Positions 25,278-32,888 of a DNA stretch of 64,000 nt are shown piece after piece. The position numbers and the translations under genes were made by a program. Origin of the DNA: CAMLFJ01 sp040902305 (GTDB lineage Bacteria; Methylomirabilota; Methylomirabilia; Rokubacteriales; CSP1-6). Under the pieces are notes generated by a model that was not told the origin of the DNA, did not search any database, and saw nothing but the letters and a program-made list of their open reading frames with translations. The first letter of the stretch is position 1, and the number at the start of each line of letters is the position of its first letter. The DNA lies in assembly GCA_040902305.1 (NCBI GenBank), contig JBBDXN010000129.1:19734-83733 (forward strand), in the 5' to 3' direction.

Positions 25278-26179
25278 CTCTTGTTGGTGGGGTTGCTCCA
25301 GAGGGCGTAGGCGCGGGTGAACTCGGCGCCGAAGAGGACGAGCTGGGCCGAGTAGTAGACCCAGGCGAGGACCAGGATCACCCAGCCCGCGGCGCCGTAG
25401 GCCGCGCCCAGCTCGCTGCGGCCGAGGTAGAGGCCGATCACCAGCTTGCCCACGAAGAAGAGCCCCGCGGTGACGCCCGCGCCCACCCACACGTCGCGCC
25501 ACTGGATCGGCGCGTCGGGCAGCAGCTTGAAGATCATGGCGAAGAGCAGGGTGTGCACGATCATCGAGCCCACGAAGTCGGCGGCCTCGAGCATGCCGCC
25601 GAGCCACGGCATCCAGCCGCCCCCGAGGCGGCCGAAGGCGGCCGCCACCGCGCTCAGGACCAGCGAGACGCTCAGCAGGAACCCGGTGCCGAGGACGGCG
25701 GCGAACGACCAGACGCGCGCCCGGAGCAGGGCCCAGACCCCCGAGTGCGGGGGCGCGGGCACCTCCCAGATCTTGTTCAGCGCCGTCTGGAGCTGGCTGA
25801 ACGCGCTCGTGGAGCCGAAGAGCAGCACGAGCAGCCCGATGACGGTGGCCCGCGGCCCGATGCCCTCCCGGCTCGCGCTCTGGATCATGGACTGGACGGC
25901 GGTGGCGCCCTCTTCTCCGACCAGGCCCCGGATCTGGCCGACGATCTCACCCTGGGCCGCGGCCTGGCCGAATACCGCACCGGCCACCGCGATCACGATC
26001 ACCAGGATCGGGGCCAGCGAGAACACCGTGTAGTAGGCCAGTGCCGCCCCGAGCTGCAGGCAGTCGTCCTCGTTCCACTTGCTCACGCTGCGCCGGATCA
26101 GGCCCCAGACGGTCTGCACGATCGGCGAGTGCAGCAAGCGGCGTGCCGCGCGGGGGTGACGCGGCCGGTCGAGGAGCAC
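25247..26179 (-). CDS. YihY/BrkB family membrane protein
   Basis: A 310-residue inner-membrane protein with about six membrane segments, matching the YihY (once mis-called RNase BN) family. Diagnostic segments: LGAALAYYTVFSLAPILVIV near residue 45, ATVIGLLVLLFGSTSAF, LLPDAPIQWRDVWVGAG and VILVLAWVYYSAQLVLFGAE. Function of the family is unresolved. GTG start at 26179. The last residues (SPLPSGERAG) are read from REP-like copy B. Confidence 0.9.
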   Translation of the reverse strand: MLLDRPRHPRAARRLLHSPIVQTVWGLIRRSVSKWNEDDCLQLGAALAYYTVFSLAPILVIVIAVAGAVFGQAAAQGEIVGQIRGLVGEEGATAVQSMIQSASREGIGPRATVIGLLVLLFGSTSAFSQLQTALNKIWEVPAPPHSGVWALLRARVWSFAAVLGTGFLLSVSLVLSAVAAAFGRLGGGWMPWLGGMLEAADFVGSMIVHTLLFAMIFKLLPDAPIQWRDVWVGAGVTAGLFFVGKLVIGLYLGRSELGAAYGAAGWVILVLAWVYYSAQLVLFGAEFTRAYALWSNPTNKSPLPSGERAG

Positions 26180-26244
26180 TTGCCGCGCGTCGCCCGAGCG
26201 CCCAGGATGGTCCGGAGGAGCGAGGTGGACGAAAGGAGCGCGCC

Positions 26245-27609
26245 ATGGCCATCCAATCGGTGAATCCGGCGACCGGAGAGGTTCTCGAGACCCTCGAGGC
26301 GGCCTCGAAGGCGCAGATCGAGCAGGCGGTGGGGCGGGCCCACGCCGCCTTCCTCGAATGGCGCACCCGTTCCTTCGCCGACCGCGCCGCGCTCATGCGG
26401 GCCGCCGCGAAGGAGCTCCGATCGAGCAAGGACCAGCACGCGCTCACCATGACCCGGGAGATGGGCAAGCCCATCACCCAGGCGGAGGCCGAGGTGGAGA
26501 AGTGCGCGGGCACGTGCGAGTACTACGCCGAGCACGCCGAGTCCTTCCTCGCCGAGCAGCCCCGGGAGACCGACGCCGCCCGCAGCTACGTCCGCTTCGA
26601 CCCGCTCGGCGTGGTGCTGGCCGTGATGCCGTGGAATTTCCCCTACTGGCAGGTCTTCCGCTTCGCGGCGCCGGCCCTCATGGCGGGCAACGCGGGCGTC
26701 CTCAAGCACGCCTCCAACGTGCCGCGCTGCGCGCTCCAGATCGAGGAGGTCTTCCGCCGCGCCGGCTTCCCCGACGGACTCTTCCGCTCGGTGCTGACCG
26801 GCTCGGAAGGCGTGGCCGGGATGATCCCCGATCCGCGCATCGTCGCGGTCACCCTGACCGGCAGCGAGCACGCGGGCATGGCCATCGCCCAGCAGGCGGG
26901 GCGCGCGCTCAAGAAAACGGTGCTGGAGCTGGGTGGGAGCGACCCGTTCATCGTGCTGGCCGACGCCGACGTGGACGCGGCGGCCCGCGCCGCCGCGGAG
27001 GCGCGGCTCATCAACAGCGGCCAGAGCTGCATCGCGGCCAAGCGCTTCATCGTGGTCGAGCCCATCGCGGAGCGCTTCCTCGAGCGCTTCAAGTCGGAGC
27101 TGGCGGGGCGCCGGATGGGCGACCCGACCGCCCGCGAGACCCAGGTCGGGCCGCAGGCCCGGGTGGACCTGCGCGATGAGCTCCACCGGCAGGTCACGGA
27201 GTCCATCAAGCGCGGAGCCCGGCGGGTCCTGGGCGCCGAGGTGCCGGCCGGCAAGGGCGCCTTCTACCCGCCGACCCTGCTGGCCGCGGTCGACAAGGGG
27301 ATGCCCGCCTTCGACGAGGAGACCTTCGGGCCGGTGGCCGCCGTCATCACCGCCAAGGACGAGAGCGACGCGATCCGCCTCGCCAACGACTCGCCCTACG
27401 GCCTGGGCGCCGCGCTCTGGACGCGCGACCGCGGCCGCGCCGAGCGGCTGGCCGCGCAGATCGAGGCGGGAGCGGTGTTCGTCAACGGGGTCGTGAAGTC
27501 CGATCCCCGCATGCCCTTCGGCGGGATCAAGCGCTCCGGCTACGGCCGCGAGCTGTCCGAGTACGGCATCCGCGAGTTCGTGAACATCAAATCGGTCTGG
27601 ATCGCGTAG
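26245..27609 (+). CDS. NAD(P)-dependent aldehyde dehydrogenase (succinate-semialdehyde dehydrogenase-like)
   Basis: A 454-residue ALDH, the usual length of the GabD/YneI branch. Motifs: PWNFPYWQVFR (about residue 131), catalytic Glu in LELGGSDPFIV, and nucleophile Cys in NSGQSCIAAKRF. It oxidises an aldehyde to an acid in the cytosol. The ATG at 26245 follows GAAAGGAG; the long upstream frame overlaps the divergent YihY gene and is not conserved. Ends at SVWIA, typical of the group. Confidence 0.93.
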   Translation: MAIQSVNPATGEVLETLEAASKAQIEQAVGRAHAAFLEWRTRSFADRAALMRAAAKELRSSKDQHALTMTREMGKPITQAEAEVEKCAGTCEYYAEHAESFLAEQPRETDAARSYVRFDPLGVVLAVMPWNFPYWQVFRFAAPALMAGNAGVLKHASNVPRCALQIEEVFRRAGFPDGLFRSVLTGSEGVAGMIPDPRIVAVTLTGSEHAGMAIAQQAGRALKKTVLELGGSDPFIVLADADVDAAARAAAEARLINSGQSCIAAKRFIVVEPIAERFLERFKSELAGRRMGDPTARETQVGPQARVDLRDELHRQVTESIKRGARRVLGAEVPAGKGAFYPPTLLAAVDKGMPAFDEETFGPVAAVITAKDESDAIRLANDSPYGLGAALWTRDRGRAERLAAQIEAGAVFVNGVVKSDPRMPFGGIKRSGYGRELSEYGIREFVNIKSVWIA

Positions 27610-27676
27610 CCGGTTGCCGGGGACTTCTGGGTAGCGCCCGTTCCCGCGCAGCAACGGTTCTCGGGCAATCGGTCGG

Positions 27677-27715
27677 AGCTACCCGGTAGCTGTTACCGCC
27701 GGCGGCTGCTTTTTC
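27677..27715 (+). terminator. Possible terminator after the aldehyde dehydrogenase
   Basis: AGCTACCCGGTAGCT is a 15-bp perfect palindrome (27677-27691); CCGCCGGCGG follows and a run of five T starts at 27710. The left half of the palindrome also matches GGGTAGC at 27629. The rest of 27610-27831 shows no ORF I would support. Confidence 0.45.
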
Positions 27716-27831
27716 TGTGATGCGGGGGCCCAGAAATGCGCACTCCCCCAGTCCGCGGGCAACCCGTGCGGGCGGACTACCGCCGGGGCTCCGACTCTCC
27801 TTGCTCTCGGCTTGCCTTGCTCCTTGTTGCC

Positions 27832-28362
27832 TCACTCCCCGTCCAGGGCCTCGGGGACCTTGCGAAGCAAACGGCCGTGGAAGTAGCCGAGTAACGCGAC
27901 CACCGCGACGCCCGCCAGGATGTGGCCGGCCAGGAAGATCCCCGGCGTCACCGTCTGACCCAGCCACTGCGAGAGCGCGTAGACCATCGCGAGAAACACC
28001 ACTGCGAGGCAGCAGCCGAGCATGAAGATCAGCGCGAGCACGCGCTGCTCGCGCTCGGCGAGCGCGAAGAGCCCGGCCACGCCGAGTCCGAACACCATGA
28101 AGCCGCCGAGGTGCACCGCGGTATAGCCGGCCACCAAGCGCGCGGTGGGCGTCACCGCCGTCGTGTCCTGCACGCCGTCGAACAGCACCGCCCCGAGCAG
28201 CGCGGGAGTCCGCAGCGGCACGCCCGCGGCCAGATCGACGATGAAGAACCACAGCATCACGATGGCGGCGCCGATCAGGCCCACCGTGATGCCTTCGGGC
28301 AGCACGCGGCCACTGCGTCGCGTGCCTCCGCGTGTCGTCCGAGACAGGGTCGCCGGGCTCAT
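27832..28362 (-). CDS. Integral membrane protein of unknown function
   Basis: A 176-residue protein with four or five hydrophobic segments: about 23-43, 70-90 (with PTARLVAGYTAVHLGGF), 100-125 and 135-158. No catalytic motif is seen. The ATG at 28362 has a good GGAGG site 9 bp upstream, so the longer reading from 28407 is not needed. A weak sigma-54-like element lies 29 bp upstream (28391-28406). It is divergent from the stress cluster and may be co-regulated with it. Confidence 0.75.
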   Translation of the reverse strand: MSPATLSRTTRGGTRRSGRVLPEGITVGLIGAAIVMLWFFIVDLAAGVPLRTPALLGAVLFDGVQDTTAVTPTARLVAGYTAVHLGGFMVFGLGVAGLFALAEREQRVLALIFMLGCCLAVVFLAMVYALSQWLGQTVTPGIFLAGHILAGVAVVALLGYFHGRLLRKVPEALDGE

Positions 28363-28390
28363 TCTCGTATCCTCCTGACCGCGCGTACGT

Positions 28391-28406
28391 TGCATCTTCC
28401 ACACCA
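28391..28406 (-). promoter_or_regulatory. Weak sigma-54-like promoter, minus strand
   Basis: On the minus strand TGGTGT is followed after 5 bp by ATGCA, keeping the GG and GC dinucleotides 10 bp apart as in -24/-12 promoters but matching the rest poorly. The predicted start would be near 28380, leaving a leader of about 18 bases that still contains the GGAGG site of the membrane protein gene. Confidence 0.3.
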
Positions 28407-28520
28407 TTGAAGGGGGCCCGCCCGGCGCCGGAAGAAACTACGCGGCACTCTTTACCGGTCCTCCCGCCGTCGATTCGAGCGCGGCCCCGATCGACGTTGT
28501 TCTTCGCGCCCTTGCGGCGT

Positions 28521-28536
28521 GGCACATCGCTTGCTC
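28521..28536 (+). promoter_or_regulatory. Sigma-54 (-24/-12) promoter for the stress cluster
   Basis: TGGCAC (28521-28526), 5 bp, TTGCT (28532-28536): a full match to the RpoN consensus TGGCAC-N5-TTGCW. The expected start near 28547 leaves a 43-base leader with GGGAGGATAACCC before the ATG at 28590. Sigma-54 promoters need an AAA+ activator bound upstream; no such gene is in the window. Confidence 0.7.
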
Positions 28537-28589
28537 CCCTCCTCGATCGTCGCACCTGCGAGCAAGCAGAACCCAAGGGAGGATAACCC

Positions 28590-28820
28590 ATGACGCGCAA
28601 GTCGAAAACGAGCGAGAAGCCGCGCATCGGACGGAAGGACCTGCAGGATCCGGATCGCGACGTGGGCAGCCCGCGCAAGGGCACGGTGGAGCGGGATGCG
28701 GAGCGCAGCGACCGCGACGCCGGCGCGGGCCGGCCGGTGCAGCTCGACGAGGAGGGCCGGTCGCGTCCGGCCGATGCCGACTCGCCGCGGCCGACCGACG
28801 ACGGGCCGGCGCCGAAGTGA
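28590..28820 (+). CDS. Small charged, probably disordered protein
   Basis: A 76-residue protein with almost no hydrophobic residues and a very high content of Lys, Arg, Asp, Glu and Pro (for example SEKPRIGRKDLQDPDRDVG). It has a clear ribosome site (GGGAGGAT) and is the first gene after a consensus sigma-54 promoter, so I accept it as real. No domain is recognised; hydrophilin-like stress proteins have this composition. Confidence 0.65.
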   Translation: MTRKSKTSEKPRIGRKDLQDPDRDVGSPRKGTVERDAERSDRDAGAGRPVQLDEEGRSRPADADSPRPTDDGPAPK

Positions 28821-28858
28821 ACCGAAACCCTCAACCACGTTTCAAGGAGGAAGCTACC

Positions 28859-29452
28859 ATGCGGCACGGCAAGACGATGATGGCAGCCACGATCCTGACC
28901 TCGCTCCTCGCGGCGGCGCCGTTCACCGCGGGCGCGCAGAGCAAGATGGAAGAGACCAAGGACAAGGCCAAGACCATGACCCAGGACGCCAAGACCTCGG
29001 TCAGCGATTCCTGGATCACCTCCAAGACCAAGATCGCCCTCTTCGCGGACGAGCGCGTGAAGGGCACCCAGGTCAGCGTCGACACCATGAAGGGCGGCGT
29101 CGTGCACCTGCGCGGAAAGGTCGACTCCACCGAGGCCAAGACGGCGGCCACCGAGATCGCCAAGGGCATCGAGGGCGTGCAGTCGGTGAAGAACGACCTG
29201 CAGGTGGTGGCCCCGGGGAGCCGCAAGATGGTGGACGCCAAGGACGAGGACATCGAAAAGGCGGTGGAGACGCGCTTGAAGAAGGACGCGCAGCTCAAGA
29301 GCGTCGACGTGCGTATCGACTCCGGCGTGGTGACCCTGACCGGGGAGGTCCCGAGCATCGTCGTGTCGGCCAAGGCCTCCGAGATGGCCCGCAACGTCGC
29401 CGGGGTGAAGTCGGTCAAGAACGAGCTGACGGTCCGCCAGGCCGGTAAGTAG
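28859..29452 (+). CDS. Periplasmic double BON-domain protein (OsmY-like)
   Basis: A 197-residue exported protein with a signal peptide (cleavage near residue 26, TAGAQ). Two BON domains follow a Lys-rich linker: about 50-118 (ITSKTKIALFADERVKG to SVKNDLQVV) and about 130-195 (EKAVETRLKKDAQLKSVDV to SVKNELTV). OsmY-type BON proteins bind membranes or act as periplasmic chaperones under osmotic stress. ATG 28859 follows AAGGAGGAAG. Second gene of the sigma-54-led cluster. Confidence 0.92.
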   Translation: MRHGKTMMAATILTSLLAAAPFTAGAQSKMEETKDKAKTMTQDAKTSVSDSWITSKTKIALFADERVKGTQVSVDTMKGGVVHLRGKVDSTEAKTAATEIAKGIEGVQSVKNDLQVVAPGSRKMVDAKDEDIEKAVETRLKKDAQLKSVDVRIDSGVVTLTGEVPSIVVSAKASEMARNVAGVKSVKNELTVRQAGK

Positions 29453-29457
29453 CCACC

Positions 29458-30039
29458 ATGACACCGCGGGGCGGGCAGGCAAACATGACCGGCGAGTTCG
29501 TGAGCGACATCAAGGAGATCCGCCGCCGCGCCCGCGCGCACATGGAGCAGGGACCGATCACGGCCGGATACAAGGCGGACCGGGAGACCGTCATCCGCCT
29601 GCTGAACGAGGCCCTGGCGACCGAGCTCGTGTGCGTGCTGCGGTACAAGCGACACCATTACATGGCCGCCGGGATCCACGCCCAGTCGGTGGCCGACGAG
29701 TTCGCGGAGCACGCCGCGGAGGAGCAGACGCACGCGGATCAGATCGCGCAGCGGATCACCCAGCTCGGGGGCGAGCCGGATTTCAACCCGGACGGCCTGC
29801 TCGGCCGCAGTCACTCCGAGTACGTGCCGGGTGAGGGGCTGATCGAGATGATCAAGGAGGACCTGGTGGCGGAGCGGATCGCCATCGAGTCGTACAACGA
29901 AATGGTGCGGTACCTGGGCGACGACGATCCGACCACCCGGCGGATGCTGGAGGAGATCCTGGCCAAGGAAGAGGAGCACGCCGACGACCTGCGCACGCTA
30001 CTCGAGCGGCTCGCCGGGGACCGCGGCGCGGATCGCTGA
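29458..30039 (+). CDS. Ferritin-like / bacterioferritin-type diiron protein
   Basis: A 193-residue four-helix protein. Ligand-type motifs: Glu in LNEALATELVCVLRYKRHHYM, EEQTHADQIAQRI (ExxH) and LAKEEEHADDLRTLL (ExxH), plus DLVAERIAIESYNEM. This is the bacterioferritin/DPS-related set used to oxidise or store iron and remove peroxide. ATG 29458 is used; an in-frame ATG at 29485 is possible since neither has a strong ribosome site. Located 5 bp after the BON gene. Confidence 0.88.
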   Translation: MTPRGGQANMTGEFVSDIKEIRRRARAHMEQGPITAGYKADRETVIRLLNEALATELVCVLRYKRHHYMAAGIHAQSVADEFAEHAAEEQTHADQIAQRITQLGGEPDFNPDGLLGRSHSEYVPGEGLIEMIKEDLVAERIAIESYNEMVRYLGDDDPTTRRMLEEILAKEEEHADDLRTLLERLAGDRGADR

Positions 30040-30230
30040 TGGCGAAGCCGCGCAGCAAGGGGCGTCGGAAGGTCAAGAAGGTGATGGGCGAGTACAAGCG
30101 GGGCAAGCTCCGCTCGTCCTCGGGGAGCAAGGTTCGCAAGCGCAAGCAGGCCGTCGCCATCGCGCTGAGCGAGGCTCGCCAGGCGGGAGCCCGCATCCCG
30201 CGCCGGCGGCGGACATCCCGGGCCGGTTGA
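30039..30230 (+). CDS. Small basic DUF6496-like protein
   Basis: A 63-residue, strongly basic protein. The core KVKKVMGEYKRGKLRSSSG followed by KQAVAIALSEARQAG matches what I recall of the DUF6496 family, found across soil bacteria with stress genes; function unknown, nucleic-acid binding possible from the charge. Its ATG shares one base with the ferritin-like stop (TGATG). Confidence 0.78.
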   Translation: MAKPRSKGRRKVKKVMGEYKRGKLRSSSGSKVRKRKQAVAIALSEARQAGARIPRRRRTSRAG

Positions 30231-30260
30231 CGTGGACCGCAGCCGGGTGGCGGCTCTGAC

Positions 30261-30473
30261 ATGAACGCATGCGCGGCATCGGGACGGGTAGCGGCGGCGG
30301 TCCTCGCCATGGCGGGCCTCGGAGTGGGGCTCATGCTGCGGGGAGGCCGCCGCTCAAGCCCGCTCCCGGTGACCCGTTGCCCGATACACGGCGTCGCCTA
30401 CGATGCCGAACTCGAGGTGTGCCCCGACTGCGCCAAGACGGAGGCAGCGGGCGGAAAGGGAGGCGCGCGATGA
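30261..30473 (+). CDS. Small membrane-anchored protein with zinc-ribbon-like motif
   Basis: A 70-residue protein with one hydrophobic segment (about residues 9-26) followed by CPIHGVAYDAELEVCPDC, a Cys/His set of zinc-ribbon type. No strong ribosome site is seen before ATG 30261. Its last codons overlap the next ORF by 4 bp (ATGA), which supports it as a gene. No function assigned. Confidence 0.6.
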   Translation: MNACAASGRVAAAVLAMAGLGVGLMLRGGRRSSPLPVTRCPIHGVAYDAELEVCPDCAKTEAAGGKGGAR

Positions 30474-30634
30474 GCGGGATGCTGGCTCTGTACTGTCGGA
30501 CGTGCAACACCTTTCGCGAGGTCGAAGATTGGCGCGAGCGCGGTGAGGCGCTGGTGATCGCGCTCGGACCGTGCGGACACGAGATCCGTCGTCGCGCCGG
30601 GATGGAATGGCCCATCCACGAAGCGGCGGCCTGA
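30470..30634 (+). CDS. 54-residue Cys-rich protein
   Basis: Short protein starting at an ATG that overlaps the previous stop (ATGA) and has AGGGAGG upstream. It contains CRTC (residues 9-12) and PCGHE (about 33-37), a probable zinc site. Ends MEWPIHEAAA. Unknown function; likely co-translated with the preceding zinc-ribbon-like protein. Confidence 0.6.
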   Translation: MSGMLALYCRTCNTFREVEDWRERGEALVIALGPCGHEIRRRAGMEWPIHEAAA

Positions 30635-30655
30635 TAACTCAGAAAGGAGCGCGTC

Positions 30656-30901
30656 ATGCTGAGTCGATTCGTACTGGGAGCTATCGTGGGCGGCATCGCG
30701 GTATGGGTGTGGGGCGAAGAGCTGAGGCGTCTGGTCAATACCCAGGGGCGCTCCGCCCGGCTGGTCGCCGCCGATACGCTGCAGGCGGTGCAATCCACCG
30801 CCGAGGAGCTCTTCGACACCGCCAAGGATCAGGTGACCTCGACGTTACAGGCGGGGCAGGACGCGGTCCGGCCCGCCCGGATCACCCGGGACCGTCGATG
30901 A
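30656..30901 (+). CDS. Small YtxH-like membrane-anchored protein
   Basis: An 81-residue protein with an N-terminal membrane anchor (FVLGAIVGGIAVWVWGEEL) and an amphipathic helical tail (ADTLQAVQSTAEELFDTAKD), like YtxH-type envelope stress proteins. Good ribosome site AAAGGAG before ATG 30656. It overlaps the M48 gene by 4 bp (ATGA). Confidence 0.68.
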   Translation: MLSRFVLGAIVGGIAVWVWGEELRRLVNTQGRSARLVAADTLQAVQSTAEELFDTAKDQVTSTLQAGQDAVRPARITRDRR

Positions 30902-31590
30902 CCGCGCGGGCGGTCGTCGGAGGTGCGCTCCTCGCAGCGGCGCTGCTGACCGGGTGCGCCGTCGGGACCACCTCGGCGCCGCCCCCGGCCGGCCGCACCG
31001 ACGCCCCGTCGCGTCCAGCGCCCACCACCTCGCAGAAGACGGTCGATCCCGCTCAGGTCGAGCGGTTGAAGAAGGCGATGCTGCCGCTGCTGAAGGTGAT
31101 GGACAAGCCGCGCCAGCCCGGCGAGGTGAAGGTCGGCATCATGGACGACCCCGAGATCAACGCGGCCAACGCGGGCAACGGGGAGTTCTTCGTCACCACC
31201 GGGCTGCTGCAGAAGGCGAGCGACGATCAGTTGCTGGCCGTGCTCGCCCACGAGGTGGCCCATGAGGACCTGGGGCACGTCGCGAAGGCGCAGGCGCTCG
31301 GCACCGGGCTCGGGATCGGGGCGGTCATCCTCGACCAGATCATCCCCGGCGCGGGCCGGGTGGCCCCGATCGCGGGCGCGCTCATCTCGCGTAGCTACAG
31401 CCGCAAAGAGGAATACGATGCCGATAGCCACGGCGTCGAGCTGCTCAAGCGGATCGGGCGCCCGAAGGAAGTCATGATCGACACCCTCACCTGGCTCATG
31501 AACGCGTCCGGCGGAGACGGAGCCGGCGGCGGTTTCTTCAGCACCCATCCCGCCACCGGAGACCGGATCGAAGTCCTCCGCAAGCTGTGA
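30898..31590 (+). CDS. M48-family metallopeptidase lipoprotein
   Basis: A 230-residue zinc protease, exported and lipidated (lipobox LLTGC, Cys about 20). HEVAHEDLGH carries the HExxH zinc site; the third ligand Glu lies in SRKEEYDADSHGVELL; the C-terminal STHPATGDRIEVL motif is standard for M48 family (BepA/YfgC, LoiP) proteins that process outer-membrane proteins. ATG 30898 overlaps the preceding gene; the stop overlaps the next GTG (GTGA). Confidence 0.92.
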   Translation: MTARAVVGGALLAAALLTGCAVGTTSAPPPAGRTDAPSRPAPTTSQKTVDPAQVERLKKAMLPLLKVMDKPRQPGEVKVGIMDDPEINAANAGNGEFFVTTGLLQKASDDQLLAVLAHEVAHEDLGHVAKAQALGTGLGIGAVILDQIIPGAGRVAPIAGALISRSYSRKEEYDADSHGVELLKRIGRPKEVMIDTLTWLMNASGGDGAGGGFFSTHPATGDRIEVLRKL

Positions 31591-32849
31591 GTGCGGCGTG
31601 GTTGCGGCCAGCGCTCCATTGGATCGCCGGCTGCTTGATCATCGTGCTGGCGGGCTGCGGCCACGCCCAGCCCCACCTCAAGCTGCCCGATCTCCGGATC
31701 ACCGAGCCCTCGTTCCGCGCCACCCTCGTCGGGTACACCAGCGGCGCGGTGCTCGGCGGGAACAAGGTCGACGTCCTCCTGAACGGTGACGAGATCTTCC
31801 CGGCCAAGCTCGAGGCCATCCGCTCCGCGCGCAAGAGCATCACCTTCGCTCAATACGTCTTCGAGGAGGGCGCGCCCGCCGCCGACACCGTCCAGGCCTT
31901 GGCGGACCGTTGCCGGGCGGGGGTCAAGGTGCACGTGCTGATCGACGCCGTCGGCTCACTGCAGATGCCCGCCCAGTACCGCGACACCTTGACCGAGGCC
32001 GGCTGCCAGGTCGCGTCGTATCGCCCGCTCAGTCCGTGGACGTTCGACCGCGTCAACCACCGCAATCACCGGCGCATCCTGGTCGTGGACGGACGGGTCG
32101 GGATCACCGGGGGCTCGGGGACCAGCGGCAAGTGGAGCGGCAACGGCAGGCAGGAAGGCCAGTGGCGCGATACCGACATGCGGGTGGAAGGCCCGGTGGC
32201 CGGCCAGCTCCAGGGCGCGTTCGCGGAGAACTGGCTCGAGGCGACCGGCGTCGCCCTCGGCGGCCCCGATTACTTCCCGCGGCCGATCGAGGCCAAGGGC
32301 GAGGTGGAGTCGCACATCGTGCGCAGCTCGCCCGCGGGCGGCAGCGTGGAGATGTATACCATGTTCCTCCTCGCGATGGCCGCGGCGCGCCGCACGATCT
32401 TCATCACCAATCCCTATTTCGTGCCCGACGACATGATGATCGAGACGCTGATCCAGGCGCGGCAGCGGGGGGTGCGGGTGATACTGCTCCTACCCGGCGC
32501 GATCGACCACAACCTCGTCCGGGAGGCGAGCCGCTCCAAGTTCGGCCGTCTGCTCGAGGCGGGCATTCAGGTCTACGAGTACAAGGCGGCGCTGCTCCAT
32601 TCCAAGACCATGGTGATCGACTCCATCTGGACCACCGTCGGCAGTACCAATCTCGACCGCCGTTCGTTCGAGCTGAACGAGGAGATGAACCTCGTCGTCT
32701 ACGACGGCGCCATCGCGCGGCGGCTCGAACGCGTGTTCGTGGATGATCTCGAGCAGTCCCGCCAGGTCACGTACGAGCAGTGGAAGAACCGCGGGATCAA
32801 GAGCCGGATTCTCGAGATCCTTTCCCTGCCCATCCGCGGTCAGATCTGA
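31587..32849 (+). CDS. Cardiolipin synthase-like phospholipase D family protein, lipoprotein
   Basis: A 420-residue PLD-superfamily enzyme with a signal sequence and lipobox (IVLAGC). Two HKD motifs are expected: the second is intact (HSKTMVIDSIWTTVGSTNLD, about residues 337-356), while the first reads HRRILVVDG (about 158), with Arg where the catalytic Lys normally stands. Cardiolipin synthases condense two phosphatidylglycerol molecules; an outer-facing lipoprotein form is less usual. GTG start overlaps the M48 stop by 4 bp. Possibly weakened or altered catalysis. Confidence 0.85.
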   Translation: MSAAWLRPALHWIAGCLIIVLAGCGHAQPHLKLPDLRITEPSFRATLVGYTSGAVLGGNKVDVLLNGDEIFPAKLEAIRSARKSITFAQYVFEEGAPAADTVQALADRCRAGVKVHVLIDAVGSLQMPAQYRDTLTEAGCQVASYRPLSPWTFDRVNHRNHRRILVVDGRVGITGGSGTSGKWSGNGRQEGQWRDTDMRVEGPVAGQLQGAFAENWLEATGVALGGPDYFPRPIEAKGEVESHIVRSSPAGGSVEMYTMFLLAMAAARRTIFITNPYFVPDDMMIETLIQARQRGVRVILLLPGAIDHNLVREASRSKFGRLLEAGIQVYEYKAALLHSKTMVIDSIWTTVGSTNLDRRSFELNEEMNLVVYDGAIARRLERVFVDDLEQSRQVTYEQWKNRGIKSRILEILSLPIRGQI

Positions 32850-32888
32850 TCGCCCCCGTGCGCTTGACGGGGGCGGTACACTGAAAGG

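Noticed and set aside
27710..27830. Small ORF of about 100 codons from 27717 on the plus strand
   Set aside because: Antisense to the membrane protein gene for most of its length and no ribosome site or motif.
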